The notes: generated from the letters alone by a model not told the origin. A stretch of DNA of 64,000 bases from Fusibacter bizertensis (GCF_029914245.1 NZ_JARYZI010000013.1:43747-107746), one strand, 5' to 3'; numbered from the stretch's first letter, positions 25,022 through 33,270 are shown. Made by a program: numbers and translations.

Positions 25022-25825
25022 TTAAAATGCTGGTACTACAGCACCATTGTATTTTTCTTCGATGAATTTTTTAACTTCATCTGATTGAAGTGCTTTGATG
25101 AGCTTTTGAATATTTTCGTTATCAACATCTGCAGGTCTTACAGTGACGATATTCGCATATGGTGAATCTGAACCTTCAAGTAAAACTGCATCTTCAACAG
25201 GATTGAGGTCTGCTTCAAGTGCATAGTTGGTGTTGATTACAGCGCCATCAACATCTTCAAGTGTTCTTGGAAGTTGTGCTGCATCGATTGGTTTAAAAAC
25301 AAGTCCTAGTGGATTTTCAACAACATCTGCTTCAGTCGCTTCGAGTGTTGCATCAGCTTTAAGTTTGATAAGCCCGTTAGCCTCAAGTAAAAGTAAGGCA
25401 CGCCCTTCATTTGTTGGATCGTTAGGTATCGCAATTGTTGCACCTTGAGGGATACTTGCTGCATCAGTAAAGCTTAATGAATAGAGTCCAAGTGGTTCAA
25501 CGTGAACAGTGCCAACACTTGCAAGTTCGATGCCGTGTTCTGCTGCAAATGAATCCATGTAAGGCACATGCTGGAAGAAGTTTGCATCGATTTCACCATC
25601 GTTAAGTGCGAGATTAGGTGTTACATAATCTGTAAATTCAACGATTTCAAGTGTGATGCCTTCAGCTGCCAGTGTCGGTTTGATAAATTCTAAAATTTCA
25701 GAATGTGGAACTGGTGTCGCCCCAACTTTTAGTATGTTTTCTTCAGTTTCTTTTTTTGCACAGCCTGAAAATGCTGAAATTGCTAATATCAAAATAAGTG
25801 TGAGGATCGTTAATTTTTTTGTCAT
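25022..25825 (-). CDS. metQ: Methionine ABC transporter binding lipoprotein MetQ
   Basis: 267-aa NlpA/MetQ lipoprotein. Lipobox AFSGC (Cys about residue 21). Typical segments: KVGATPVPHSEILEFIKP (about 34-51), FFQHVPYMDSF (about 83-93), AIPNDPTNEGRALLLLEANGLIKL (about 130-154) and the late DGAVINTNYA. It binds D/L-methionine for the MetNI importer encoded upstream. The degenerate element copy 6 and 123 bases separate it from metI, so co-transcription depends on that element not terminating. Confidence 0.93.
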   Translation of the reverse strand: MTKKLTILTLILILAISAFSGCAKKETEENILKVGATPVPHSEILEFIKPTLAAEGITLEIVEFTDYVTPNLALNDGEIDANFFQHVPYMDSFAAEHGIELASVGTVHVEPLGLYSLSFTDAASIPQGATIAIPNDPTNEGRALLLLEANGLIKLKADATLEATEADVVENPLGLVFKPIDAAQLPRTLEDVDGAVINTNYALEADLNPVEDAVLLEGSDSPYANIVTVRPADVDNENIQKLIKALQSDEVKKFIEEKYNGAVVPAF

Positions 25826-25850
25826 GAGTATTCTCCTTTTTTACGGCAAA

Positions 25851-25916
25851 TAGGTGTCAGGTCATTGTTAGCCATAAGGCTAAAAGGTGTCTGGTCATAA
25901 TTAGCCTTTAATTAGC
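25851..25916. repeat. Degenerate palindromic element copy 6 (two direct half-units)
   Basis: TAGGTGTCAGGTCATTGTTAGCC is followed head-to-tail by GGCTAAAAGGTGTCTGG and a second TTAGCC. The two units are in the same orientation, so the long terminator stem cannot form. It lies inside the met operon between metI and metQ. Confidence 0.85.
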
Positions 25917-25948
25917 CTTCTTAATTAGACTTTTATTATATTTATTTT

Positions 25949-26599
25949 TTATCTTTTGCGATGCTTTAAAATGCTGTTTGCGAGTAGGTTTCCAGTGGAT
26001 TGGAGCAACTGCACCAAGACGATTAGTATGACGATGGTTTCTGCCATGATATCAAGTCTAAAGCGGTGATAACCATATCTTATTGCAAGGTCACCGATTC
26101 CGCCGCCTCCAACTGCTCCTGCCATGGCAGAATAGCCGATGAGGTTGATGATCGTAATGGTTGTTCCTAAGATCAAGGATGGCAGTGCCTCTGGAATGAG
26201 AACTTGCCTGATGATTTCCCACTCACTTGCTCCCATGGCGATAGCAGCTTCAACAACACCGCCTTCAACTTCGTAAAGCGCACTTTCGACGATCCTTGCA
26301 AAGAAGGGAATCGCCGCGACTACAAGTGGCACGATTGCCGCATTTGTCCCTATTGATGTGCCTACGATGAGTCTCGTAAATGGGATGATGAAAATCATGA
26401 GTATGATAAATGGCAATGATCTTGCCATGTTCACGACATATGAAAGTGTCTTGTGGAGTGCCTGATTTTCAAGGATATGACCTTTTGAGGTAATGACGAG
26501 CACTGTGCCAAGCGGCAGTCCAAAGAGGACGGTAAAGCTTGTGGCTATAAAAACCATATATAAAGTTTCTAAAGTTGCTTTTATGAGCATTTGATTCAT
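25949..26599 (-). CDS. metI: Methionine ABC transporter permease MetI
   Basis: 216-aa permease with five transmembrane segments. The coupling-helix region reads ASEWEIIRQVLIPEALPSLILG (about 125-148), and the N-terminal ETLYMVFIATSFTVLFGLPLG is standard for MetI. It lies 13 bases after metN. It forms the membrane channel of the MetNIQ methionine importer. Confidence 0.94.
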   Translation of the reverse strand: MNQMLIKATLETLYMVFIATSFTVLFGLPLGTVLVITSKGHILENQALHKTLSYVVNMARSLPFIILMIFIIPFTRLIVGTSIGTNAAIVPLVVAAIPFFARIVESALYEVEGGVVEAAIAMGASEWEIIRQVLIPEALPSLILGTTITIINLIGYSAMAGAVGGGGIGDLAIRYGYHRFRLDIMAETIVILIVLVQLLQSTGNLLANSILKHRKR

Positions 26600-26612
26600 C
26601 AGCTTACCCCTT

Positions 26613-27620
26613 TCATATGATCACTTCGGCTAAGACATTTTCGGATTTGAGAATGTCGAGTAGTTCGTGGATGCTGGGCATTTGTTCTGCTAATCCTTTT
26701 TGAGGAAGGAGTTCAATTAAAAGCTTTCCAACAACTTCGTCTTGTATGGATTCAATATTACCGGAGAGGATATTGATATCGATTTCAAATTGCCTAATTA
26801 ATTTTGAGAGTATTGGAAATTTTGCACTGCCTTTGGCGAAAGTAAGCAAAAGTCTTGTTCCTTTTACGGGTAAGCAAGTAGGTGCTTCAACTTCGCCAAA
26901 GAAATGTCTGGTTTTTTCTTCGGTTTTGCTTGTAAAGAGTTCAGTTGTATCGCCTTGAACGAGTACTTTTCCTGCCTCAAGTATCGCTACTTTGTTGCAG
27001 ATTGCTTTGATGACTTCCATCTCGTGTGTAATAACAACAAGAGTTATTCCAAACTCTCGGCTTATATCTTTGAGTAAATTCAATATTTGCTTTGTCGTTT
27101 TAGGATCTAGAGCGGACGTCGCTTCGTCGCAGAGCAAAATTTCAGGTGAATTAGCAAGTGCTCTTGCGATGCCAACGCGCTGCTTCTGTCCGCCACTTAA
27201 ATTAACCGGATAAGCATTTGTTTTATCAGTAAGCTCAACTTTTTCAAGAAGCGCCATCACACGGTTGTGGACTTGTTCTTTGCTTAATTTTTGTAGTCTT
27301 AATGGAAATGCGATATTTTCATATACTGTTTTGCTACTGAGCAAGTTGAAATTTTGGAAGATCATTCCTATACCTTGTCGTGCCTCTCTTAGCGCCTTAC
27401 CATTGAGTTTGAGAATGTTTGTATCTGCGACGAATATATCCCCTGAAGTAGGGTCTTCAATTCGATTGATACATCTGACTAAAGATGATTTTCCAGCGCC
27501 ACTAAGGCCAATGATGCCAAAGATATCGCCTTTTTTGATGTGAAGATCAACACCATCTAGCGCTTTGATGATTTGATCTTCTTTTTTATATATTTTGGTT
27601 AATGCACCTATTTTGATCAT
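26613..27620 (-). CDS. metN: Methionine ABC transporter ATPase MetN
   Basis: 335-aa ATPase: Walker A GLSGAGKSS (about 38-46), Q-loop MIFQNFNLL, signature LSGGQKQR, Walker B ILLCDEATSALDP, switch VITHEME. A C-terminal NIL/ACT-like domain (about 250-335), which senses methionine in this family, is present. The ATG at 27620 has its SD (AAAGGAG) inside the terminator hairpin of the second SAM riboswitch. First gene of the metNIQ operon. Confidence 0.95.
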   Translation of the reverse strand: MIKIGALTKIYKKEDQIIKALDGVDLHIKKGDIFGIIGLSGAGKSSLVRCINRIEDPTSGDIFVADTNILKLNGKALREARQGIGMIFQNFNLLSSKTVYENIAFPLRLQKLSKEQVHNRVMALLEKVELTDKTNAYPVNLSGGQKQRVGIARALANSPEILLCDEATSALDPKTTKQILNLLKDISREFGITLVVITHEMEVIKAICNKVAILEAGKVLVQGDTTELFTSKTEEKTRHFFGEVEAPTCLPVKGTRLLLTFAKGSAKFPILSKLIRQFEIDINILSGNIESIQDEVVGKLLIELLPQKGLAEQMPSIHELLDILKSENVLAEVII

Positions 27621-27626
27621 AAAAAA

Positions 27627-27655
27627 ACTCCTTTTACGGACATGTAAAAGGAGTC
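27627..27655 (-). terminator. Terminator 2 of the SAM riboswitch, masking the metN SD
   Basis: On the minus strand ACTCCTTTTAC pairs with GTAAAAGGAGT around a short loop, followed by seven T and then the metN ATG. The AAAGGAG of the 3' arm is the only SD for metN. Confidence 0.85.
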
Positions 27656-27666
27656 AAAGACCATTC

Positions 27667-27784
27667 CTCTCACATCTTCCAGTTAATCTGACGGAATTAG
27701 CACCGTGGTTTAAAAAGTTTACACTTTTTAAACGGGTTGCTGGGTATCATCGGGCCGTTCCCTCCACCTCTCTGGATATGAGTA
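27667..27784 (-). promoter_or_regulatory. SAM-I (S-box) riboswitch, gene-proximal copy
   Basis: Read on the minus strand it carries the S-box core: AGAGAGGTGGAGGGA, GGCCCGATGATACCCAGCAACC and GGTGCTAATTCC, closed by a P1 stem of CTCATATC with GATGTGAG. P3-type helix AAAAAGTGTAAACTTTTT lies in the middle. SAM binding should favour the terminator at 27627-27655 and shut off metNIQ. Confidence 0.95.
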
Positions 27785-27817
27785 CTTATATTCAATTCGC
27801 GAATCTTGTGACAAACT

Positions 27818-27850
27818 AAAAGCCTCTTTCCGCATGCAGAAAGAGGCTTA
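27818..27850 (-). terminator. Terminator 1 of the upstream SAM riboswitch
   Basis: AAGCCTCTTTC pairs with GAAAGAGGCTT around TGCATGCG, followed by TTTAG on the minus strand. Confidence 0.88.
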
Positions 27851-27861
27851 TCGTCATATGC

Positions 27862-27980
27862 ACTCTCTCATCTGTGGAATAATCCAAGGAATTAGCACCA
27901 TCGCTTAAAAAGTCTTCACTTTTTAAACTGGTTGCCGGGCATCATAGGGCCAGTCCCTCCGCCACTCTGGATAAGAGTTA
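27862..27980 (-). promoter_or_regulatory. SAM-I (S-box) riboswitch, promoter-proximal copy
   Basis: The minus strand has AGAGTGGCGGAGGGA, GGCCCTATGATGCCCGGCAACC and GGTGCTAATTCC, with P1 formed by CTCTTATC and GATGAGAG. It has its own terminator and lies about 80 bases before the second aptamer, making a tandem S-box. Confidence 0.95.
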
Positions 27981-28060
27981 TTAAATTGTCTTAGCTATGA
28001 AATGGATTATACTTGATACATATTTGGTCTGTCAACAATATTAAGTTTATTTAATATTAT

Positions 28061-28124
28061 AAGCTAAAAGGTGTCAGGTCATAGTTAGCCGTTTGGCTAA
28101 TAATGACCTGACACCTTTTAGCTT
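28061..28124. repeat. Palindromic element copy 7 (short-loop type)
   Basis: AAGCTAAAAGGTGTCAGG mirrors to CCTGACACCTTTTAGCTT; inner TTAGCC-gttt-GGCTAA. The right arm has AATAATGACC in place of AACTATGACC, a variant shared only with copy 8. The minus-strand TAA at 28118-28120 stops the aromatic exporter gene. Confidence 0.92.
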
Positions 28125-28591
28125 TTTCTTATAGGATAAATCAACACGTTTACAAGGGCGCTTATGGAGAGCCCTATAAAAGTATCAATTGTCCTAAAAA
28201 AAGCATATGAAACATTATCACCATCATGCACCCCAAGTGCGATTGCGAGGAAAACAATCGTCGTTATCTTAATGGTGCCATGCCATTTAAAGAGATTGCA
28301 AATATAGATTACAACTATGATGCCAAGTCCTATCGTTATAGGATTCACAGGAAAGAAAGTTACATATCCTAGAGCAACAAGGGCACCTAAAACCGTACCG
28401 TACATCCGATCCCTCACGACGACAAAAGTGGCTTCTATAGAAGATTCCATAGCAAAGATAGCAGCGATTGCTGCGAAAAATGGATTGGTTACTTTGAATA
28501 GTTCGCAGATTAAAAGGGTAATCATCACTGCGATTCCTGTCTTTATATTTCTCATTCCAATTTTGTTAATGGCGATCTTACTGAGGCTCAT
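28118..28591 (-). CDS. Aromatic acid exporter family (DUF939/ArAE_1-like) membrane protein
   Basis: 157-aa protein with about four to five transmembrane segments. The family opening is visible (GMRNIKTGIAVMITLLICEL), then NPFFAAIAAIFAMESSIEATFVVVRDRMYGTVLGALVALGY, typical of the N-terminal domain of ArAE_1/DUF939 proteins. The usual soluble C-terminal domain (about 150 residues) is absent; the frame ends RKS-TAA with the stop inside element copy 7. It could be a natural short form or a gene cut short by the element. Confidence 0.8.
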   Translation of the reverse strand: MSLSKIAINKIGMRNIKTGIAVMITLLICELFKVTNPFFAAIAAIFAMESSIEATFVVVRDRMYGTVLGALVALGYVTFFPVNPITIGLGIIVVIYICNLFKWHGTIKITTIVFLAIALGVHDGDNVSYAFFRTIDTFIGLSISALVNVLIYPIRKS

Positions 28592-28614
28592 TTAAGTTTC
28601 CTCACTTTCTTGAG

Positions 28615-28676
28615 GGCTAAAAGGTGTCAGGTCATAGTTAGCCATTTGGCTAATAATGACCTGACACCTTTTAGCC
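28615..28676. repeat. Palindromic element copy 8 (short-loop type)
   Basis: GGCTAAAAGGTGTCAGG mirrors to TTAGCC; inner TTAGCC-attt-GGCTAA; right arm AATAATGACC as in copy 7. The stop of the ABC-F gene (28678-28680) begins 2 bases beyond the element. Confidence 0.92.
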
Positions 28677-28677
28677 T

Positions 28678-30195
28678 TTAGCCTAATTCAATAATATTTG
28701 TCGCAATATTCTCTATAAATGCTTGATCGTGCTCTACAAAAATCATAGTAGGGGCGTAAGCGAGTATCATGTCTTCGAGCTGAACTCTGGATAAAACATC
28801 TACATAGTTAAGTGGTTCATCCCAAATATAAAGGTGCGCACGGTCGCATATACTTTTCGCAAGAAGTACTTTTTTCTTCTGACCTTCGCTGAAAAAACGA
28901 ATGTCTTTCTCAAATTGTATCACATCGAAATCTAGTTTAGATAGCATAGATTTAAAAAGACCTTCATCAAGTGCATGTTCTAACGCATATTCTTTTAGCG
29001 TGCCTTTAAGGTGACTCGTATCTTGAGAAACATAGGAGATGACAAGGTCCTTAGCACCTTTGATATTTCCACTCGTGTGTAAATCTTGTATAGCTTCATT
29101 TTCTGAGTATGAAATGCCAGCGTTTAGCTTAAGTGATTGAATGATCGCTTTTAAAATACTAGACTTCCCAGAACCATTGGCCCCTATGATAGCAACACGG
29201 TCACCTTTTTCTATTTTAAACGTGAGGTCTGACAAAACGACATTTTCCCCATAGCTTGCGCTAAGTGTATCAATGACAAGATACGTATTTGAAAAATGAT
29301 CAGCTTGCTTAATTTCAAGCGCATCATTGGACTCAATATTTTTAAGCAGTTTCTTTTTATCCTCTAGTGCTTTTTCACGTCTTTGCGAGATAGCTTTCGC
29401 ACGTTTCATCATCTTAGCAGCCTTATGGCCGACATATCCTCTATCAGGAACATCACTTCCAAATTTACTTTTCTCAGTAAGGTCAGACCATCCTGCTGTA
29501 CGTTTAGCAGATTCACCAAGTCTATGAATATCTCTTAGCAGTTTTTCGTTTTCTGCGATTTCAAACTGGTCTTGGTAAGCTTTGTTTTGCATCCAAGAAG
29601 AGAAATTACCCTTTTGAATCTCAATATTTGTTTTGTTGATAGATAACACATGGTCGATAATGTGGTCTAGGAACATTCGATCATGGGAAATTAAGATAAA
29701 TCCTTTCTTGCGCCTTAAATAATTTGAGACACATTCACGCCCCTCTAAATCGAGGTGATTTGTAGGTTCATCAATCAGCAGAAAGTTATTGGATTTTAAA
29801 AAAAGAATAGCAAGTAAGACCTTAGTTCTTTCACCTTGACTTAGCGTATTAAAAACACGATCAAGAATCCCCTCATCAAGCTCTAGCTGATAGAGCTCTT
29901 TGCAGAGCGCCCAGTGCTCATAGTGTGGTTCAATATTTCCGATCACTTCACGTGTCGTAAGTGACATGTCAGCGACTGCATACGGGAAATAATCAAAGTG
30001 GACGCTGGCATGGATACTCCCCGTATAACTTAGTTCGCCCAGTAAAAGTCGCATAAAAGTGGTCTTTCCTCGTCCATTTCTACCAGTGAAACCTAGTTTC
30101 CAATTGGTATCTATTTGAAAGGAAACATTTTTAAATATGTTATCGTAAGTACCTTCATAGGCAAAAGTTAAATTTGTTATTTTTATTTGTGACAT
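28678..30195 (-). CDS. lsa: ABC-F ribosomal protection protein (Lsa-type)
   Basis: 505 aa from the ATG at 30195 with GGAGGT five bases upstream; the open frame runs 16 codons further without SD. Two ABC domains without transmembrane parts: the first opens TNLTFAYEGTYDNIFKNVSFQIDTNWKLGFTGRNGRGKTT (Walker A about 38-45), signature LSQGERTK, then LLIDEPTNHLDLEG; the second has IGANGSGKSS, signature FSEGQKKK and IWDEPLNYVD. The long basic inter-domain linker (about 185-295) is the part that reaches the peptidyl-transferase centre in ARE ABC-F proteins. The N-terminus closely fits Lsa proteins, which protect against lincosamides, streptogramin A and pleuromutilins. The elaborate leader supports antibiotic-inducible expression. 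Confidence 0.88.
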   Translation of the reverse strand: MSQIKITNLTFAYEGTYDNIFKNVSFQIDTNWKLGFTGRNGRGKTTFMRLLLGELSYTGSIHASVHFDYFPYAVADMSLTTREVIGNIEPHYEHWALCKELYQLELDEGILDRVFNTLSQGERTKVLLAILFLKSNNFLLIDEPTNHLDLEGRECVSNYLRRKKGFILISHDRMFLDHIIDHVLSINKTNIEIQKGNFSSWMQNKAYQDQFEIAENEKLLRDIHRLGESAKRTAGWSDLTEKSKFGSDVPDRGYVGHKAAKMMKRAKAISQRREKALEDKKKLLKNIESNDALEIKQADHFSNTYLVIDTLSASYGENVVLSDLTFKIEKGDRVAIIGANGSGKSSILKAIIQSLKLNAGISYSENEAIQDLHTSGNIKGAKDLVISYVSQDTSHLKGTLKEYALEHALDEGLFKSMLSKLDFDVIQFEKDIRFFSEGQKKKVLLAKSICDRAHLYIWDEPLNYVDVLSRVQLEDMILAYAPTMIFVEHDQAFIENIATNIIELG

Positions 30196-30220
30196 ACAGT
30201 ACCTCCAAAAAATTAAAATA

Positions 30221-30245
30221 GGATGCAAGAAAGATTCTTGCATCC
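30221..30245 (-). terminator. Attenuator hairpin T2 in the lsa leader
   Basis: GGATGCAAGAA pairs with TTCTTGCATCC around a 3-base loop, followed by an A/T-rich tract, 15 bases before the SD of the ABC-F gene. Confidence 0.8.
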
Positions 30246-30318
30246 TAAAAAGGTCAATGGAAATAAAAGTTCACACAAACACATCTAAAATTAACGTGTA
30301 TAAATAATAACCTACATG

Positions 30319-30342
30319 TTAACAAAAATAGCGTTGATTCAT
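30319..30342 (-). CDS. Leader peptide 2 of lsa (MNQRYFC)
   Basis: A 7-codon frame, ATG to TAA, between the two hairpins of the lsa leader. It ends in Phe-Cys and is preceded only by a weak purine run (AAGAAAAG). Like uORF 1 it ends on a cysteine. Whether it is translated is uncertain; it could be a second stalling peptide. Confidence 0.35.
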   Translation of the reverse strand: MNQRYFC

Positions 30343-30442
30343 GAAAGCTTTTCTTAATAGCGTTACATGAAAATCAGTATGAAAATAAAGTACATTGATC
30401 GAATGAGCAGATATTCTTTCTTGCTGAGTACGACAAAAAAAC

Positions 30443-30463
30443 GTGCCAATCCTTTGGATGCAC
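30443..30463 (-). terminator. Attenuator hairpin T1 in the lsa leader
   Basis: On the minus strand GTGCATCC-aaa-GGATTGGCAC folds into a hairpin (one bulge) followed by seven T. It lies 20 bases after uORF 1. Its 5' arm TGCATCC is complementary to GGATGCA in the 5' arm of T2, giving a possible antiterminator pairing. Confidence 0.75.
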
Positions 30464-30482
30464 CGTCGACTCTATAAAATTA

Positions 30483-30503
30483 CTAGCAAGAAAAATTATT
30501 CAT
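30483..30503 (-). CDS. Leader peptide 1 of lsa (MNNFSC)
   Basis: A 6-residue frame, ATG AAT AAT TTT TCT TGC TAG, with AGGAG (complement of 30512-30516) placed 8-9 bases upstream. It is the first translatable unit of the leader, about 25 nucleotides after the predicted transcription start, and is immediately followed by terminator T1. This is the layout of ribosome-stalling attenuators in front of ARE ABC-F genes. Confidence 0.65.
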   Translation of the reverse strand: MNNFSC

Positions 30504-30535
30504 TCTCTCAACTCCTATCATTTAAATTCATTAAA

Positions 30536-30564
30536 AGCGTAACATATGAAAAATTAAGTGTCAA
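30536..30564 (-). promoter_or_regulatory. Promoter of the lsa leader
   Basis: On the minus strand TTGACA (30559-30564) and TACGCT (30536-30541) are spaced 17 bases. Transcription would start near 30529, giving a leader of about 330 nucleotides before the ABC-F start codon. Confidence 0.65.
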
Positions 30565-30619
30565 CTGAAAATAATTAAATTATCCATACAACATCCTGGA
30601 CGATATTATCAAAATTGAG

Positions 30620-32089
30620 CTATTCTAAAGTGTCTGCTTCAATTACCCAGATAGGCTCTTCGCTCTTAGTTTCAGGAGATAAATCAATTTGTACATCCCG
30701 ACTATTAGTTTTGATCCCTTTAATTTCCTCTTTACTAAATGCGCCGTGCCCATATTGATAAAAATAACATTTAAGCTTATATGTTTTGTACGCAGTGTCT
30801 TCACTTATAAGAATAGGAGCGTCATAGTAACTGTAGAGTGTTGGTGAGTTTTCATCATTATAAAAGGCGGCTGTATTACTTTCTGTTGCTGTTTCTTTTA
30901 AAAGCGGATTATCATAAGTAACATTGACATGCCATATAACTTCTTGTTGATCTAGCACAGGAACTTGGTAAGTAATTTGATAGTAGTCATACATATCGTG
31001 AGACCAATTGGCATCAAGCACTTCTAGCTGGTTAAGGAGTAAAGGATCCTTGGAATAATATGAGATTGAATCAATGCCATAAAACTTGACTGGGTAGATA
31101 TTTTTAAGCCTAAACCTAGAATTATATTCAATATTGCTAAGATATATTGAACTTGTATGATCCTCTATCTTCTGATCATTTGGTTGCTCTATAAATGCAC
31201 CACCGATTAAGAGTGGAACGCCATCTGTTTCAAAGCGATAGGTAATGGACTGCAAATGATAATTATATGGCAAGGATAATGTAGGTAAAGGTGATACAGA
31301 AAGCTTAATATCAAGTGTTTTGTTATCTTCTTTTTTATAGTCAATAGGTCTCAGTGAGATTTGATCATCAAAGGTTGTGAAAGTTTCTTGATCAGTAAAA
31401 TTTATAGTCTGAATACGATTCGATTGTTGGTTCAAGATAGTAGTGTTCGACAAAAAAATAGCCAAAGATACAAGTAGTACGGCATAGATACTTAAGAAAT
31501 TTAATTTTGATTTTAGATTCTCTTTTTTATTTATCAACAAAGAGACTATATTTGAAAGTAAGCTACCGATGATATATGAAGTGAAACCCGCTACAATGAT
31601 CATCCCAATATTTAACTCGTAGCTTTGTAGTCCCACTAAAAGTGTGATGGGAAAGAAGATCAGTATCGTTTTCTTCCAAGAATGATAGATTGATTTTAGT
31701 GCAAAAGCAATTGGAATTAAATAAGCTATATGAAACCCCAAATTTTGCAGTAGTGGGGTTATGATAGAAGTTGGCAAAGTATTATAATCAGCATATACAT
31801 GAGCCATAAAACGAGAGTAGTCATATTGTAAAAACCAATCTTCAAAAGGTATAAATTTTAAATGTGAAAGATTAGATAGTCCCAAAAATGTTATACCAGA
31901 ATCGCTCAACATCTGAAATTGCATAGACGCTAAAAGAAAATATATGTATAGTGCAAGTGGAAAGATGAGAATTTCATTATCTTGATTTATACTCGAGTTG
32001 TCGTTGCTTTGATACGCTTTGCTTTTGAGTATTAAATAGATAAAGTATAGAAGTGCAAATAAAAGTAAATTGATAAATAGTGTAAACAT
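30620..32089 (-). CDS. Large membrane protein, possibly VanZ-like
   Basis: 489 aa. The N-terminal half has about five transmembrane segments (2-22, 42-62, 125-140, 150-170 and 175-200) plus one at about 205-225. The segment FIPFEDWFLQYDYSR ... NLGFHIAYLIPIAFALKSI has the look of VanZ-type proteins, but the match is loose. The C-terminal 260 residues are soluble, Tyr/Thr/Asp-rich and β-like, and contain no recognised motif. The gene is unusually AT-rich compared with the ABC-2 operon nearby. No function can be assigned. Confidence 0.6.
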   Translation of the reverse strand: MFTLFINLLLFALLYFIYLILKSKAYQSNDNSSINQDNEILIFPLALYIYFLLASMQFQMLSDSGITFLGLSNLSHLKFIPFEDWFLQYDYSRFMAHVYADYNTLPTSIITPLLQNLGFHIAYLIPIAFALKSIYHSWKKTILIFFPITLLVGLQSYELNIGMIIVAGFTSYIIGSLLSNIVSLLINKKENLKSKLNFLSIYAVLLVSLAIFLSNTTILNQQSNRIQTINFTDQETFTTFDDQISLRPIDYKKEDNKTLDIKLSVSPLPTLSLPYNYHLQSITYRFETDGVPLLIGGAFIEQPNDQKIEDHTSSIYLSNIEYNSRFRLKNIYPVKFYGIDSISYYSKDPLLLNQLEVLDANWSHDMYDYYQITYQVPVLDQQEVIWHVNVTYDNPLLKETATESNTAAFYNDENSPTLYSYYDAPILISEDTAYKTYKLKCYFYQYGHGAFSKEEIKGIKTNSRDVQIDLSPETKSEEPIWVIEADTLE

Positions 32090-32189
32090 AGCGCCTCCTC
32101 ATATTTTGTGGATATATATGTTAATTGTATATGAGAAAGGTATGGTTGTAATTAAAAATTCATGAGAACGCAAGAAAGCAAGAAAAGAA

Positions 32190-32266
32190 GCTAAAAGGTG
32201 TCAGGTCAAAGTTATCTTAATTCCATTATTTGGAATAAGGCGAACTTTGACCTGACACCTTTTAGC
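32190..32266. repeat. Palindromic element copy 9 (long-loop type, AAAG variant)
   Basis: GCTAAAAGGTGTCAGG mirrors to CCTGACACCTTTTAGC. Arms read GGTCAAAGTT and AACTTTGACC, a compensated change from ATAG/CTAT, and the centre has ATTCCATTATTTGGAAT. An extra CTTTTAGCC follows, so the TAG stop of DUF3169 (32276-32278) lies just outside. Confidence 0.92.
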
Positions 32267-32275
32267 CCTTTTAGC

Positions 32276-33001
32276 CTAAATTGTACGCTTTTCGTAATAC
32301 GTGAAAGACAAGAGTTGAGCAATCATAAATATGCAAGAAATTACGATTGCAAAGCCACCAGTTTCAGCAACAATATTCATGAATATTGAGATGACAATTA
32401 AAAATAATGTAATAGTTTTAAGCAATTGCAATGATTTGTAAGCAGACTTGAATACTTTTAATTGTTCAGCCTCATCCATACTTTGTATGAAATCTTTATT
32501 AAAGGTAACTTTGGTTGGATCACCTTTTAAACGTTGATCGTTTTTTTGAATAAATTTCACAATTGAAACTTGTAAAACAGCAGTAAATAGTATGCCAAGC
32601 ATAAACAAAATTAAAATTGTGGTGGGATTTTCAGTTGTTTTGTGATATAAAACACCGTATTGCATAAAATTAATCACATTAAAGACGCCAAGAACTGTCA
32701 TTGAAGTATCCAAATAGCCAGCCTTTTTCTTTTGATCGATATCAAGATCATCTTCATCAAGTAACATTTTTAAATAAGCCTTCTTTCCTGCAAAATATAG
32801 GATCGTCGATGGCAGTAAAAACAAAGCTGCGCTTAAAAAGTAAACATAAATAGTGTGATTGAATAAAAAGTTCTGAATATTAATAAACAATTCCATGTTT
32901 TCAATGTCATTTCCAATCAATAAAAACAATGCTAGAATTGTGCCTACAACCAAACTTAATGCATATTTTGTTGCAATTCTAAATTTTGTACTCTTAAACA
33001 T
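32276..33001 (-). CDS. DUF3169 family membrane protein
   Basis: 241 aa with six predicted transmembrane segments (about 12-30, 47-66, 105-120, 130-150, 190-208 and 212-230). The middle hydrophilic loop KKAYLKMLLDEDDLDIDQKKKAGYLDTSM is typical of DUF3169. These proteins are regularly encoded downstream of a small XRE regulator, as here where the XRE stop and this ATG share bases (TAATG). The role is unknown; a membrane sensor or effector paired with the repressor is a reasonable guess. Confidence 0.8.
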   Translation of the reverse strand: MFKSTKFRIATKYALSLVVGTILALFLLIGNDIENMELFINIQNFLFNHTIYVYFLSAALFLLPSTILYFAGKKAYLKMLLDEDDLDIDQKKKAGYLDTSMTVLGVFNVINFMQYGVLYHKTTENPTTILILFMLGILFTAVLQVSIVKFIQKNDQRLKGDPTKVTFNKDFIQSMDEAEQLKVFKSAYKSLQLLKTITLFLIVISIFMNIVAETGGFAIVISCIFMIAQLLSFTYYEKRTI

Positions 33002-33207
33002 TAGTTATCCTCCTCATAATGGAAAAGTTCCTCAGTTGTTACACCGAAAACCTTTGTAAGTTTTAGAACCAAAGTGATAGAGGGATTGTAATCGCCTCTT
33101 TCAATTAGACTAATTGTTTGCCTTGAAACACCAACCAAATTACTTAACTCAGATTGATTGATTCCTAATATTGCTCTTTGAACTTTTAAAGTATTAGATA
33201 ATCCCAT
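33001..33207 (-). CDS. XRE-family HTH regulator
   Basis: 68-aa single-domain Cro/C1-type protein: helix-turn-helix GINQSELSNLVGVSRQTISLIERGDYNPSITLVLKLTKVFG (about 17-57). Similar small proteins control paired DUF3169 or DUF2975 membrane proteins. Upstream lie three TGACAA-type dyads overlapping its promoter, so autoregulation is likely. Translationally coupled to the DUF3169 gene. Confidence 0.92.
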   Translation of the reverse strand: MGLSNTLKVQRAILGINQSELSNLVGVSRQTISLIERGDYNPSITLVLKLTKVFGVTTEELFHYEEDN

Positions 33208-33270
33208 AAGATATTTTTCACTCCTTTATCCAATCTAATGAAAAAATTATTAACCGATTGAGTCTGTTGA

